From the NCBI GenBank assembly GCA_963834365.1, contig CAWIBS010000032.1, positions 434,001 to 498,000 on the forward strand: 64,000 bases of DNA, read 5' to 3'. Positions 19,041 to 29,301 of this stretch are shown here, one piece after another (the first letter of the stretch is position 1; every line of letters starts with the position of its first letter). The notes beneath the pieces are model-generated. The model was given only the letters and a program-made list of their open reading frames with translations. It was not told the origin of the DNA and did no database searches. This DNA is from CAWJAP01 sp963834365 (GTDB lineage: Bacteria > Acidobacteriota > Vicinamibacteria > Vicinamibacterales > Vicinamibacteraceae). The position numbers and the translations under genes were made by a program.

Positions 19041-19620
19041 GTGAAACATCGGGTGCTCGCGGCTTCCTTCGGCTTGGCGCTCGCAACGGCCAGTCCTGCT
19101 CAGGCGGATTGGCTCTTCACTCCCTTCCTCGGCACGACGTTCAGCGGCGTCACCAGCGGTGAGCACCTGACCTATGGCGGATCGCTTGCCTACATGGGAG
19201 CGGGGGTCGTCGGCTTCGAGGTGGACTTCGGCTACACGCCGGAGTTCTTCGACGCGGACGATGACGATCTGGTGCTGGTCTCGGACGCCAATATCACGAC
19301 GCTGATGGCAAACCTGATCGTGGGCGTGCCGATCGGCGGCACGAGCGGATTGGGTGTCCGCCCCGTACGTATCCGGAGGCGCCGGCCTCCTGCGTACGTC
19401 GGTGAGCGACGTCGACGACTTCTTCTCGGTGAGCAACAACAATTTCGGCATCAACGCCGGTGCCGGCTTGACGGTGTTCTTCAGTGACAACGTCGGGCTG
19501 CGGGGAGACATCCGGTACTTCCGGAGCCTGCAGGACCCCGAGGAGGACAACGAGTTCGACATCGACTTCGGCGGCTTCGACTTCTGGCGGGCGACCGCCG
19601 GCGTGACGTTCAGGTTCTGA
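19041..19620 (+). CDS. Small outer-membrane beta-barrel protein, frameshifted
   Basis: About 192 residues when joined. It has a signal peptide (residues 1-22), then DWLFTPFLGTTFSG and a series of amphipathic strands that end in WRATAGVTFRF, with the terminal aromatic residue typical of small OmpA- or OmpW-like barrels. The frame shifts once near 19360: GTCCGCCCCG carries four C where three restore the barrel (SGLGVRPYVSGGAGLL). This is a clear homopolymer error. It is followed after 19 bases by the Holin-X gene, so both probably use the sigma-54-type promoter at 18974. Confidence 0.75.
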
Positions 19621-19639
19621 GATCGCGCAGGAGACCATC

Positions 19640-20029
19640 ATGACTGACACATCGCAGCGTTCGCTGGGTGAGCTCGTCGCCGAGCTCTCACGCGATACAG
19701 CGACCCTGCTGCGCAAGGAGATCGAGCTCGCCCAGGTCGAGATGCGCCGCAAGATCTCCGAGGCCTCGCGCTCGGTCGGATATCTGGTGGCGGGAGGCGC
19801 CCTTGCGTATGCGGGGCTGCTCGTGCTGCTCGGCGCGCTCGTGATCGTGCTGCGGGACACGGGCCTGTCCTGGTGGGCGGCGGCGCTCATCGTCGCGATG
19901 GCGGTGCTCGGGCTCGGTGCGCTGCTCGTGCAGATGGGGCTCTCGGCACTCAAGGCCCAGAGCCTCGCCCCGACCGACACGATGCGGAACGTCCGTGAAA
20001 CGGCCAGGGCCGTGACCAATCGGCCGTAG
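19640..20029 (+). CDS. Holin-X (PF07332) family membrane protein
   Basis: A 129-residue protein with the Holin-X layout: an N-terminal amphipathic helix (LGELVAELSRDTATLLRKEI), then two membrane helices (LVAGGALAYAGLLVLLGALV and WWAAALIVAMAVLGLGALLV). The family is named after phage holins but is chromosomal in most bacteria and related to E. coli YqjE, a stationary-phase membrane protein. No phage gene is nearby. CAGGAGA precedes the ATG. Confidence 0.85.
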   Translation: MTDTSQRSLGELVAELSRDTATLLRKEIELAQVEMRRKISEASRSVGYLVAGGALAYAGLLVLLGALVIVLRDTGLSWWAAALIVAMAVLGLGALLVQMGLSALKAQSLAPTDTMRNVRETARAVTNRP

Positions 20030-20040
20030 CCCGTGGTGCG

Positions 20041-20056
20041 TGGCACTGCGCGTGCA
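20041..20056 (+). promoter_or_regulatory. Sigma-54-type promoter
   Basis: TGGCACTGCGCGTGCA matches 10 of 12 fixed RpoN positions with correct spacing. It lies 77 bases before the DUF892 start. Confidence 0.55.
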
Positions 20057-20133
20057 TCGATCACGCATGAAACGCGGCTGGCCTCGGCATGGAGCCGCGG
20101 CGTGTCGGCAATCTGGTCGTGCGGGAGGACAAG

Positions 20134-20691
20134 ATGGCTGGAATGGACTCACTCGACGCACTGTTCGAAGACGAGCTCAGGGACATGTACGACGCGGAGC
20201 GTCAGATCGTGAAAGCTCTGCCGAAGATGATCAAGGCGGCCAGCAGCGCGCCGCTGCGCGAGGCCTTCGAAGCGCACCTGGAAGAGACGCGCACGCAGGT
20301 GGATCGGCTGGAGCAGGTGTTCGCGTCGCTCGATCTCAAGACACGCGGCAAGCATTGCGCCGGGATGGCCGGCATCCTCGAGGAAGGCAAGGACCTGATG
20401 GGCGAGGACGGCGACCAGGCGGTCCTCGACGCCGGGCTGATTGCGGCGGCACAGCGCGTCGAGCACTACGAAATCACCGCCTACGGCACGCTCGTCGCCT
20501 GGGGCGAATCACTGGGCCTTCGCGATGCCGTATCGTTGCTGCAGGCATCGCTCGACGAAGAGAAGGCGGCGGACAGCAAGCTGTCAGGGCTGGCCGAGTC
20601 TTCGATCAACGCGATCGCTGCCGCGGCGGAGTCGGATGCGCCCGCCCGGGCGGCCGAAAAGCCACGCGCGCGAGCCGCAGGACGACGCTAA
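20134..20691 (+). CDS. DUF892 ferritin-like protein (YciE/YciF type)
   Basis: A 185-residue four-helix protein of the ferritin-like DUF892 family. It starts MAGMDSLDALFEDELRDMYD, with DELRDMYDAERQI and QRVEHYEITAYGTLVAWGE supplying the carboxylate and His residues expected for a di-metal site. E. coli YciE and YciF are sigma-S-dependent stress proteins of this family. The ATG at 20134 is preceded by GGGAGGAC, which sets the start. The C-terminal 25 residues are an Ala/Arg-rich tail. Confidence 0.88.
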   Translation: MAGMDSLDALFEDELRDMYDAERQIVKALPKMIKAASSAPLREAFEAHLEETRTQVDRLEQVFASLDLKTRGKHCAGMAGILEEGKDLMGEDGDQAVLDAGLIAAAQRVEHYEITAYGTLVAWGESLGLRDAVSLLQASLDEEKAADSKLSGLAESSINAIAAAAESDAPARAAEKPRARAAGRR

Positions 20692-20703
20692 CCTGAGGGG
20701 AAC

Positions 20704-20785
20704 TTGGAAAGAGGAAGGAGGGAGGAGGAAGTCCTCTATCGGATGGTTGCACTCCCGATTTCCTCCTTCCACCCTCCTACTTTCA
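20704..20785. terminator. Imperfect inverted repeat between convergent genes
   Basis: A purine-rich arm (about 20704-20727) and a matching pyrimidine-rich arm (about 20760-20785) enclose a smaller ATCGG/CCGAT stem. It lies between two convergent genes and could end transcription from both sides. Confidence 0.4.
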
Positions 20786-20790
20786 GGGGC

Positions 20791-21549
20791 CTATTTGCCC
20801 AACTGCCCGAGCGCGTACCGCAGCGGCTCACTCGGAATCCTGATGACGCCGTCGAACGGGCCGTCCAGCTCCAGGATCAGGAAGACCGCCGCTGCGACCG
20901 ACATGGTTGACACCAGGAGCACCGCGACGATTGTCGCGTTTCGCGGAGCATAGAGACCGAAACTCGCGAACGTCACCGTCAGCCAGAAGATCACCACGAC
21001 CAGAAACGGGAGCGGCACCGAGCCTCGAAAGGCGAGAAAGCGCCATCGCGTCTTCACCAGCTCCTCGCTCAGCTTCAGCGCTTCCGTCCTGAGCCAGCGC
21101 TGCGCGTCGTCCCCCGGCGACAGGTGGAGAATCTGGTTCTCGATTTCTTCCACGGGCGGGGTGCCCGACAGGGTGGTGAAACGCGAAGCGCCCGCGCCAT
21201 CCGTTGGCCACGTCGTGTCGATGTGGTACGCGAGCGCCCGGCGAATCAGTTCTCGCGTCGGCTGGGTCTCCGCACCGTACCTGGCCAGGTGACGGTCCAG
21301 CGTGAGGATGTTGACGGCGCTGGTCCTGAACGCGTTGTCCTGCGCATCGAACGAGCTCCTGGCCGAAGCCGTCACCAGCCCGAGGAGCAGCGCGGTCATG
21401 GTCGCGACCAGCCCCATTCCGAGCCGCACGACGTCCTGGGACTCCTTGCTCAAGTGGGGCGCGGGCAGCCACGTCCGGATGAACGTTCCGGCGAGTGCGC
21501 AGCCGAAGGTGCAGGCGAAGGTGATCGCGGCGAAGATGATCGCAGTCAG
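20791..21549 (-). CDS. DUF4239 (bestrophin-like) membrane protein
   Basis: A 252-residue membrane protein. The core HLSKESQDVVRLGMGLVATM followed by TALLLGLVTASARSSFDAQD is the DUF4239 signature, and two further helices lie near the C-terminus. A start at the internal ATG (21453) would remove the first helix (IIFAAITFACTFGCALAG), which the family needs. The likely start is a CTG at 21549, six bases after AAGGAG and 20 bases after the stop of the ABC-F gene; no in-frame ATG or GTG is closer. Family members resemble bestrophin channels, but function is unproven. Confidence 0.75.
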   Translation of the reverse strand: MTAIIFAAITFACTFGCALAGTFIRTWLPAPHLSKESQDVVRLGMGLVATMTALLLGLVTASARSSFDAQDNAFRTSAVNILTLDRHLARYGAETQPTRELIRRALAYHIDTTWPTDGAGASRFTTLSGTPPVEEIENQILHLSPGDDAQRWLRTEALKLSEELVKTRWRFLAFRGSVPLPFLVVVIFWLTVTFASFGLYAPRNATIVAVLLVSTMSVAAAVFLILELDGPFDGVIRIPSEPLRYALGQLGK

Positions 21550-21568
21550 TCGCTGCTCCTTGGACGGG

Positions 21569-23170
<1,602 letters not shown>

Positions 23171-23223
23171 CGGGAACCAGACCTGGTAGGCACGCCCTGA
23201 ATCGGGCCAGCGAACCCACTATT

Positions 23224-24762
23224 CTAACATTTGGCGCCGCTGGCGCAAGAATCCGGGCGGCGCGCGGCGTCGACCGCAGCCGGGGGCGCTGCGTACCGCG
23301 TCTGGTCGATCAGACGCTGCAGTTCAGCCTGCATCTGCTGAAGCGTCTCGCGCGAGTCTGGACGGTCGATGATGTTCGTCTCTTCATAGGGGTCTTTGTC
23401 GAGATCGTACAGTTCATCCATCCCCCGAAGGTCGCGGTACTTGATGTACTTGTGCCGCGCGGTGCGAGCCGCGACGTAGCCCATGTTTCGAATGCGTGGG
23501 AACACGGTGTCGGTGAAGTACTCGATGAGGAACGACTCGCGCCACTCCCGTGCCTCCCTCTTGAGCACCGGCACAAGGGAGCGACCCTGGAGGTCAGCGC
23601 CAGCGCGGAGCCCGGCCATCTCGAGCAGAGTCGGGGCAAGGTCGAGGCTCAAGGCCATCTCGGGCGGTGTCGAGCCCGCGTCCGTCACCGGCGGATACCG
23701 GATGACGAGCGGAATGCGGATGGTCTCTTCGTACGCCAGACGCCGCTCTGCGTTGAGCCCGTGCTCGCCGTAGAAGTATCCGTGGTCGCTCGTGAACACC
23801 ACGACCGTGTCGTTCAAGATGCCCTTGCGCTCCAGGCCGCCGAGGATCCGCCCGAGGCTGTCGTCCACGCCGAGCAACATCTCCAGACGGCCTCTGATCT
23901 CCTCGTCTGATGTGGCGGTGTTCGGGCCGAGCGGAGGAAGCTCGTCAATCTGGCGAAGCAGCGCGGGCTTGCCCAGCGGCGGCTTGAACGCGCTGGCGCG
24001 CCGGGGCATGGGGCGGCCGATATAGCGGCCGCGGTGGCGATCCGCGGCGACAAAACCTCCGGGCTGTCCTGGAATCGGCACCATGCTTCCATCGTCACGC
24101 TGAATCACATTGGGATGGATGGCCTTGTGAGCCAGGTACACGAGGAACGGGCGATCGGAACGACGGTCCATGAACCGTTCCACATAGTCGGTGAGCACGT
24201 CGGTCGTGTATCCCTTGGCGTGCACCTGTTCGCCGTCGACATTCAGCAAGGGGTCGATCGCTTCTCCCTGCCCTGGCATGGCGACCCAGTGATCGAATCC
24301 CGGACGAGGGCTGTCGTCGTTGCCCATGTGCCACTTGCCGAAGAAGCCCGTGCGGTAGCCGGCGCGCTGAAGCTCCAGCGGGAACACTCGCAGGTCATGG
24401 CTCGGTCGAGCGGTGTTGTCGATGATGCCGTTGGTGTGCGGGTACTGGCCGGTCAGAAAGCTCGCCCGGCTGGGAGAGCACAGTGGCGTGGTGGCGAAGG
24501 CGTTCGTGAAGCGCGCCCCTTCGCGCGCGAGCCGGTCCATGTTCGGCGTGTCGATGAACGGATGGCCGGCGACCCGCATGTCATCCCAGCGCATGTCATC
24601 GACGAGCACGACGACCATGTTCGGCCGGCGCGGTTGGGCGGGCGGTGCCCCAGAGTTCCGGGGCTCGCCCGGCGCGGCACACGTGGTTGTCAGAAGGGCG
24701 GCCACGAACACGAAGAGCGGTGCCTTCAACCGTTGCCTCCAGCTTACGTATCCGGCCCGCAC
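23224..24762 (-). CDS. Secreted type I sulfatase
   Basis: A 512-residue exported sulfatase with a signal or lipoprotein-like N-terminus (LLTTTCAAPG). NMVVVLVDDMRWDDMRVAG binds the metal, and TPLCSPSRASFLTGQ holds the CxPxR motif whose Cys is converted to formylglycine. GKWHMG and VVVFTSDHGYFYGEHG complete the active site. It removes sulfate from a sulfated carbohydrate or aryl compound. The maturing enzyme is not in this window. The C-terminal LYDLDKDPYEETNII is typical of the family. Confidence 0.92.
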   Translation of the reverse strand: MRAGYVSWRQRLKAPLFVFVAALLTTTCAAPGEPRNSGAPPAQPRRPNMVVVLVDDMRWDDMRVAGHPFIDTPNMDRLAREGARFTNAFATTPLCSPSRASFLTGQYPHTNGIIDNTARPSHDLRVFPLELQRAGYRTGFFGKWHMGNDDSPRPGFDHWVAMPGQGEAIDPLLNVDGEQVHAKGYTTDVLTDYVERFMDRRSDRPFLVYLAHKAIHPNVIQRDDGSMVPIPGQPGGFVAADRHRGRYIGRPMPRRASAFKPPLGKPALLRQIDELPPLGPNTATSDEEIRGRLEMLLGVDDSLGRILGGLERKGILNDTVVVFTSDHGYFYGEHGLNAERRLAYEETIRIPLVIRYPPVTDAGSTPPEMALSLDLAPTLLEMAGLRAGADLQGRSLVPVLKREAREWRESFLIEYFTDTVFPRIRNMGYVAARTARHKYIKYRDLRGMDELYDLDKDPYEETNIIDRPDSRETLQQMQAELQRLIDQTRYAAPPAAVDAARRPDSCASGAKC

Positions 24763-24795
24763 AGCCGATGCCCCGGACGAGGATTCGACGTTCGG

Positions 24796-25296
24796 TCAGG
24801 GGACGTCGAATTCGTCGGCCCCGGACGGGAGGTCCGCCTCTTCGAAGAACGCCGGCCCAATCTCGGAGGTGAACGGCCCTTCGCACAGCAGGCTCGCGAC
24901 GATCGCGTCACCCTTCCGGACGACGATGCCTTCCTTCTCGAAGTCCTTGCCGATGGCCGTGTACACGAAGTAGGTGAACCCGCCGTTGTCGAACGCTATC
25001 CACGCGCCGCCGCCGCCGGCATACATCAACCGGCTGCCGCGAAAGTGCTCGCGCAGCGGCCCATCATCCCGCGGATAGACGAGCTCGAGCTGCGTCGGCG
25101 GGCCGAACCGATACTGCATCGTCGCCGGCGTTCGCGGCGGGCGCGACGCGCAGAGGGAAATCACCTTCTTCGACGCCGTCGCGCACGAAAAGACGATGCG
25201 TTCGATACGAGTGCAGTGGGTGGCCGGGGCCGGCGCCTGCGGCGCGCGGGCCGGCGGGAGGATCAACACCATGACGGCGAGCACAAGCATGAGCAT
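24796..25296 (-). CDS. Secreted protein of unknown function
   Basis: A 166-residue protein with a signal peptide (MLMLVLAVMVLILPPARA). The mature part is strand-rich (MQYRFGPPTQLELVYP, then SRLMYAGGGGAWIAFDNGGF, then TYFVYTAIGKDFEKEGIVVR) with Cys at about 28, 38 and 49 and another in ASLLCEGPF. It may be disulfide-bonded. The family is not recognised. It lies just upstream of the sulfatase on the same strand, 33 bases away, so co-expression is possible. Confidence 0.6.
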   Translation of the reverse strand: MLMLVLAVMVLILPPARAPQAPAPATHCTRIERIVFSCATASKKVISLCASRPPRTPATMQYRFGPPTQLELVYPRDDGPLREHFRGSRLMYAGGGGAWIAFDNGGFTYFVYTAIGKDFEKEGIVVRKGDAIVASLLCEGPFTSEIGPAFFEEADLPSGADEFDVP

Positions 25297-25354
25297 CGCG
25301 CCACACGCTATCGCCCGACGGCGGCCGCTGCAACACCCCGTTGACAGCAGGAGC

Positions 25355-25396
25355 GTCCGCCTTCAGGCGGACTGCGGGGTCCGGCTGAAGCCGGAC
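25355..25396. repeat. Two REP-like palindromes
   Basis: GTCCGCCTTCAGGCGGAC (25355-25372) and GTCCGGCTGAAGCCGGAC (25379-25396) sit side by side, 7 bases apart, between two minus-strand genes. Confidence 0.85.
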
Positions 25397-25423
25397 ACTA
25401 CGTCGATCGGTGTGTCAGTCGGT

Positions 25424-26149
25424 TCAGGCCGTCGGCGGCTTGCACGAAGACAGGAACTTCGATGCGCCGAGCCATGTCGCGTCGGGATAGTAGGCGAAGA
25501 CCATGTTTCCGCCGCGGATGCGGTCGATGACCCGCTTCGCCGCGTCCAGGCTGAGCGCAGGGCAGCCCCAGCTGCGCCCGAGCCGTCCCAGCGCCTCGGC
25601 CGTCGAACGGCTGACGTAGTGGGCCCCGTGAATCACGATCGCACGTTCCCGCGCCAGGTGGTTGATGCCGGGCTCGAGGCCGTTGAGCCGGAGCGAATAC
25701 CCGTGCTTGCCGATGTAGGTGTCGTCGGTGACGAAGAGTCCCAGGCTCGACTGATGACTGTTGAGGTCGTTGGAGAATCGCGTTGCCAGGTTGTCGCCGC
25801 TGCCTGAGCCATGGGCCACCAGCTCCTCGAAGAGCACGGTGCTGGTCTGCAGGTCGATGACCCAGAGGCGCGGCTCGGTCGAGGGCTTCGAGTAGTCGAT
25901 GATGGTCAACGTCGATGGGGCGGAGTCAACCGCTCCTCGATTGATCGCACACGTTGTCGACTCGAACGCCAGCTGGACAACTCGGGGATCGATGTTGGTC
26001 AGGCCTGGTTGGACCGTCAGCGCCGCGCTGCTGCCGGGTGCGCGTGCCGCGGCTTTCGGTCCCGTGACCGGGTGTCGTGGCGCCGTGCGCTTCGCGCCCA
26101 CACCGATGGACGGCGTGAGGATGCAGGCCAGAGTGACCAACGGCAGCAC
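25424..26149 (-). CDS. Murein L,D-transpeptidase catalytic-domain protein (YkuD_2 family)
   Basis: A 241-residue exported protein. The catalytic region matches the YkuD_2 family: LTIIDYSKPSTEPRLWVIDL, then AHGSGSGDNLATRFSN, then RAIVIHGAHYVS and GRLGRSWGCPALS, which hold the active His and Cys. It probably makes or breaks L,D-crosslinks in peptidoglycan. This is one of three L,D-transpeptidases in the window, each from a different family. Confidence 0.82.
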   Translation of the reverse strand: MLPLVTLACILTPSIGVGAKRTAPRHPVTGPKAAARAPGSSAALTVQPGLTNIDPRVVQLAFESTTCAINRGAVDSAPSTLTIIDYSKPSTEPRLWVIDLQTSTVLFEELVAHGSGSGDNLATRFSNDLNSHQSSLGLFVTDDTYIGKHGYSLRLNGLEPGINHLARERAIVIHGAHYVSRSTAEALGRLGRSWGCPALSLDAAKRVIDRIRGGNMVFAYYPDATWLGASKFLSSCKPPTA

Positions 26150-26325
26150 GCGAAGGCGCCGCCGGAAGGCCTGGGAGGCGGGCCGCTTGATACGGAAGGG
26201 TTTCGTCGAATTCAGCGGTGCGGACCTCTGAGATCCACCTTACACAGCAATCGCGACGCTGCCAACGAAAATTACACGCCAACCGCGGCCGGCACGAAAA
26301 CACTCGACCTTCGCCCTTTCGTCGC

Positions 26326-26413
26326 GTCCGGCTGAAGCCGATGACACGACCCAACCCGGAGGTCCGGCTGAAGCCGGACACGACGAAACCCGGGGGTCCG
26401 GCTGAAGCCGGAC
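26326..26413. repeat. Cluster of three REP-like palindromes
   Basis: Two perfect copies of GTCCGGCTGAAGCCGGAC (26362-26379, 26396-26413) and one truncated copy (26326-26340), spaced 34-36 bases apart, directly after the stop of the next gene. Confidence 0.9.
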
Positions 26414-26426
26414 ACTACGTTGAGCC

Positions 26427-28106
26427 TCAGGTTCGGGGTTCCGGCTTCGCGGGCGCGGGCGCCGGCGCCGCCGACGAGCGCCGACCGGCCGGCTCGGACT
26501 GCCGGGCGTCGAGTCCATAGACGTCTTCCCGGAAGTGCACGCCTCCCTGCTCGTCGGCCCAGGCCGTGAAATAGACCACATGGACCGGCAGCGTCCTCGT
26601 CAGCTTGACGTGGCGTTCGACGCCCGCGTGCATGGCTTCCTCGATGGCGGGCCGCGTCCATTCCGGCTGATCGCGCAACACATAGGTGGCGAGTGCGGCC
26701 GGATCCTCGATGCGGATGCACCCGTGGCTGAACAGTCGTCCTCGCCGTGCGAACAGGCCGTCGGCGGGCGTGTCGTGGATGTAGATGTCGAAGGGATTCG
26801 GGAACAGGAACTTCACGAACCCCAGCGCGTTGTCGGCACCTGGCCGCTGACGGAACGTCACCGCCTTCACCGCCCCGGCGTCGGACCAGTCCATGTCTTT
26901 CGGATCGATCGGCTCCACCCGATCGCCCGACACGCGCACGACCTCGATGTTGTGACGTTCCAGATAGTCCGGATCGCGAGCGACGCCCGGCACGGTCTCT
27001 TCGGTCACGATACTCTCTGGGATGTTCCAGTACGGGCTGAACACGATGTGCGTCATCGCGTCGCTGAACACCGGCGTCTCGTCGCCGACCTTGCCGACGA
27101 CGGTGCGGATCGACAGGACCGACCTGGCGTCCTCGTGGACGTCGAGATAGAAGGCGGGGATGTTGACGCGCACGTGGTTCGCACCGAGATCGTCGGGCAT
27201 CCATCGCCACCGTTCCAGGTTCAACGCAATCTGACGGAGCCGCTGCGACGACGGGACGTTCAGCGCTGCCTGCGCCGGTGCATCGACGACCCCGGTGGGC
27301 TTCAGGCCGTGATGCTCCTGGAACGCCCGGACTGCCTGCTGCAGCGCCGCATCGTAGCGTTGCGGATCCGACGTGCCCGCCGTCCCGATCTCGCCACCGG
27401 CGGCCAGGCGCGCGCGCAGTACCGCCACCGACGGGTGACGCCGGCCCGGTGCCGCCGCAATCGCGGGGACGATCGGCCACACCGAGTCGCGGCGCCTCGC
27501 CAGCGAGCGCCAGGCTTTCTGCAGCGCCCGATATTCGGCATGCGCCGGCTGGACGCGCGCGAGCCACTCGCGCACTTTCGACTCGTCGAGCGTCTTCGCC
27601 AGCAGCTCCGGGAATGCAGGGGCATGGCGACGCTTCCGCCAGCGGGAGTCCACGGTTGCCGGGCTCGTCTGCCCGAGCGCGACGGCGCGCCCGAGCTTCA
27701 ACAGCGCGTGCGTCATCCGCACGTCGAACTCGGCCAGCTCCCGCCGCCGGTCGCCGGCACCGGAGGCCTTCTCAGCGAGTGCCGTTCTCGATGCGATCAA
27801 CGAGGCGAGTCCATGGACCTGTGGATCGAGCGCATGGTCGTCGGCCGAACGCAGCGCCGCGATGGCCTCGTCCACTCGCGGCAGCGGTCCCTTGCGGTCC
27901 ACCCATGCCAGGCGATGACCTCGCGCGGCATAGAAGGCGCGCAGGTCCTGCCAGACCGGATCCGCGTGCTTTTGGCCGCCGATACGCGCCGCCAGGACGG
28001 CTTGCAGATCGGCCGAAGGCCCGTCGGCATTCCGTGAGCAGCCACTGACTGGAACTGAGGCAAGAACGCATGAGATTGCGACACGTGCGAAGGTCCCTGT
28101 GGTCAC
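26427..28106 (-). CDS. YcbB/LdtD-type L,D-transpeptidase lipoprotein
   Basis: A 559-residue predicted lipoprotein (lipobox SVPVSGC). It has an N-terminal scaffold domain (YAARGHRLAWVDRKG, DDHALDPQVHGL), a PG_binding_1 domain (VRAFQEHHGLKPTGVVD, about residues 270-320), and a long C-terminal YkuD domain with FDIYIHDTPADGLFARRGRL and FSHGCIRIEDP. This is the YcbB (LdtD) layout, which forms 3-3 peptidoglycan crosslinks. The start is a GTG at 28106; the longer upstream frame lacks a signal peptide. The Pro/Ala-rich tail runs up to the REP cluster. Confidence 0.88.
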   Translation of the reverse strand: MTTGTFARVAISCVLASVPVSGCSRNADGPSADLQAVLAARIGGQKHADPVWQDLRAFYAARGHRLAWVDRKGPLPRVDEAIAALRSADDHALDPQVHGLASLIASRTALAEKASGAGDRRRELAEFDVRMTHALLKLGRAVALGQTSPATVDSRWRKRRHAPAFPELLAKTLDESKVREWLARVQPAHAEYRALQKAWRSLARRRDSVWPIVPAIAAAPGRRHPSVAVLRARLAAGGEIGTAGTSDPQRYDAALQQAVRAFQEHHGLKPTGVVDAPAQAALNVPSSQRLRQIALNLERWRWMPDDLGANHVRVNIPAFYLDVHEDARSVLSIRTVVGKVGDETPVFSDAMTHIVFSPYWNIPESIVTEETVPGVARDPDYLERHNIEVVRVSGDRVEPIDPKDMDWSDAGAVKAVTFRQRPGADNALGFVKFLFPNPFDIYIHDTPADGLFARRGRLFSHGCIRIEDPAALATYVLRDQPEWTRPAIEEAMHAGVERHVKLTRTLPVHVVYFTAWADEQGGVHFREDVYGLDARQSEPAGRRSSAAPAPAPAKPEPRT

Positions 28107-28183
28107 GGACCCACGGTCGAGCAAACCGGGTGCCGTGTCAGCGCTGCGCCTGCCGTCGGCACGCGCTTTGAACTGCAGGCGAC

Positions 28184-28363
28184 ATGACCAATCCCAAGTG
28201 TCCGGCGTGTGGAGCGGAGAGCGCGCAGCCCTTCCGTCGAAGCGACGGCGTGACCTGCTTCCGGTGCGATCGATGCGGTCGGCAATGGGGCGGGACGGCG
28301 GAGGCCCCGCGCGAGCGTGATGAGCTCCCGCCAATCGCAGCCATCGATCCGCAGGGAGGGTAG
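28184..28363 (+). CDS. Small zinc-ribbon protein
   Basis: A 59-residue protein. It begins MTNPKCPACGAESAQPFRRS and continues DGVTCFRCDRCGRQWG, giving two CxxC pairs spaced as in zinc ribbons plus an extra Cys. The tail is acidic. The ribosome-binding site is weak, so the gene is uncertain, but the paired Cys pattern is unlikely by chance. It is divergent from the YcbB-like gene. Confidence 0.45.
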   Translation: MTNPKCPACGAESAQPFRRSDGVTCFRCDRCGRQWGGTAEAPRERDELPPIAAIDPQGG

Positions 28364-28434
28364 CCGGCTGCTGCGCAGCCGGAATTCACAAGGCACAAGG
28401 AAGCGGAGAAGGGCGAAGGGCCTTCCGCGAACGA

Positions 28435-29301
28435 TCAGCGCCGCCTCGCGGTGCCAGGCAGTATCGCTTCGACGATTTTGAACGCCGCGGCGCACACGCG
28501 ATCGTCTCGATCGCATTCGGGGGCGTAGGCGGAGAGGCAGGCTGCGGCGAGTGGGGTCGCGCCGGCGATGCGGTGCGCGAGACTGGCCGCCGTCGCGACA
28601 TCGAGGCCTCCGGGCACCGCAAAGCTGTTCGCCTGTCCCTCCGACGGATCGAGCGCGTCGAGATCGAAATGCAGGTACGCGGCTGCGTCTCGCGCTACCC
28701 GCGCGAGGACGGATTCGAGCCCGCCGTCGCGCAGCGCCGGGGGTGCCAGCGAGGCGATCCCGGCGTCTGTCAGGAGCCGGGCCTCGAGCGGGTCCACGTC
28801 GCGCGTCGCGAGGAGGAGTGTTGCGCGCGGTTCGATGGGATCGAATCCGGGGATGCTCGCTGCCAGCTCCCTCCAGCACCAGCCGAACGCGATCGCCAGT
28901 GCCATCCCGTCGAGAAAACCCGTCGTCGTGGTCTCCGGCGTATTGCAGTCGGCGTGTGCGTCGAACCAGAACACCTGCCGGGATCGCCCTGACAGGCCGC
29001 TGAGCGTCCCGACCGCGGTATTGCAGTTGCCGCTCAGGACCAGCGGGAACGCCCCGGCGTCCACGGCCGCCCGCACCCGTGCGGCCAACGTGCGCATCAA
29101 GCCGAAGGCGGTGGCAATTTCAGCCGTCGGCAGGTCGGCCGGCTCCGGATCGATGGCCGTGGTGTTGACCGAGTAGCCGCGGGTGACGAGTGCGGAGGCG
29201 AGCCCCCGGGCGGCGAGGTGGTGCGGACCGGCGCCCATGCGCCAGCCGCGTCGCGCGGTGTCGAACGGCACCAGCAGCAGTTCGATGTGGGTGGGCGTCA
29301 T
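28435..29301 (-). CDS. Arginase/agmatinase-family protein with an altered metal site
   Basis: A 288-residue ureohydrolase-fold protein. FWFDAHADCNTPET and YLHFDLDALDPSEG supply five of the usual Mn ligands. The first motif, normally GGDHS, reads SGNCNTAVG, so the His ligand of one manganese is Asn. This variant also appears in other arginase-like proteins of unknown substrate. It may hydrolyse a guanidino compound with a changed metal centre, or do different chemistry. It stands alone, so context gives no hint of substrate. Confidence 0.75.
   Translation of the reverse strand: MTPTHIELLLVPFDTARRGWRMGAGPHHLAARGLASALVTRGYSVNTTAIDPEPADLPTAEIATAFGLMRTLAARVRAAVDAGAFPLVLSGNCNTAVGTLSGLSGRSRQVFWFDAHADCNTPETTTTGFLDGMALAIAFGWCWRELAASIPGFDPIEPRATLLLATRDVDPLEARLLTDAGIASLAPPALRDGGLESVLARVARDAAAYLHFDLDALDPSEGQANSFAVPGGLDVATAASLAHRIAGATPLAAACLSAYAPECDRDDRVCAAAFKIVEAILPGTARRR

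Noticed and set aside
19640..20029. Prophage remnant, because of the holin-like protein
   Set aside because: Holin-X proteins are chromosomal in most bacteria. No phage structural, lysis or integrase gene is near.
24034..25344. Long open frame on the plus strand opposite the sulfatase
   Set aside because: It mirrors a clearly coding minus-strand gene, is Arg/Gly-rich and carries no family sequence. High GC keeps the antisense frame open. The same applies to long frames opposite the ABC permease (50483-52354), the TPR part of CHAT (57267-59159) and the ThuA fusion (41260-44526).
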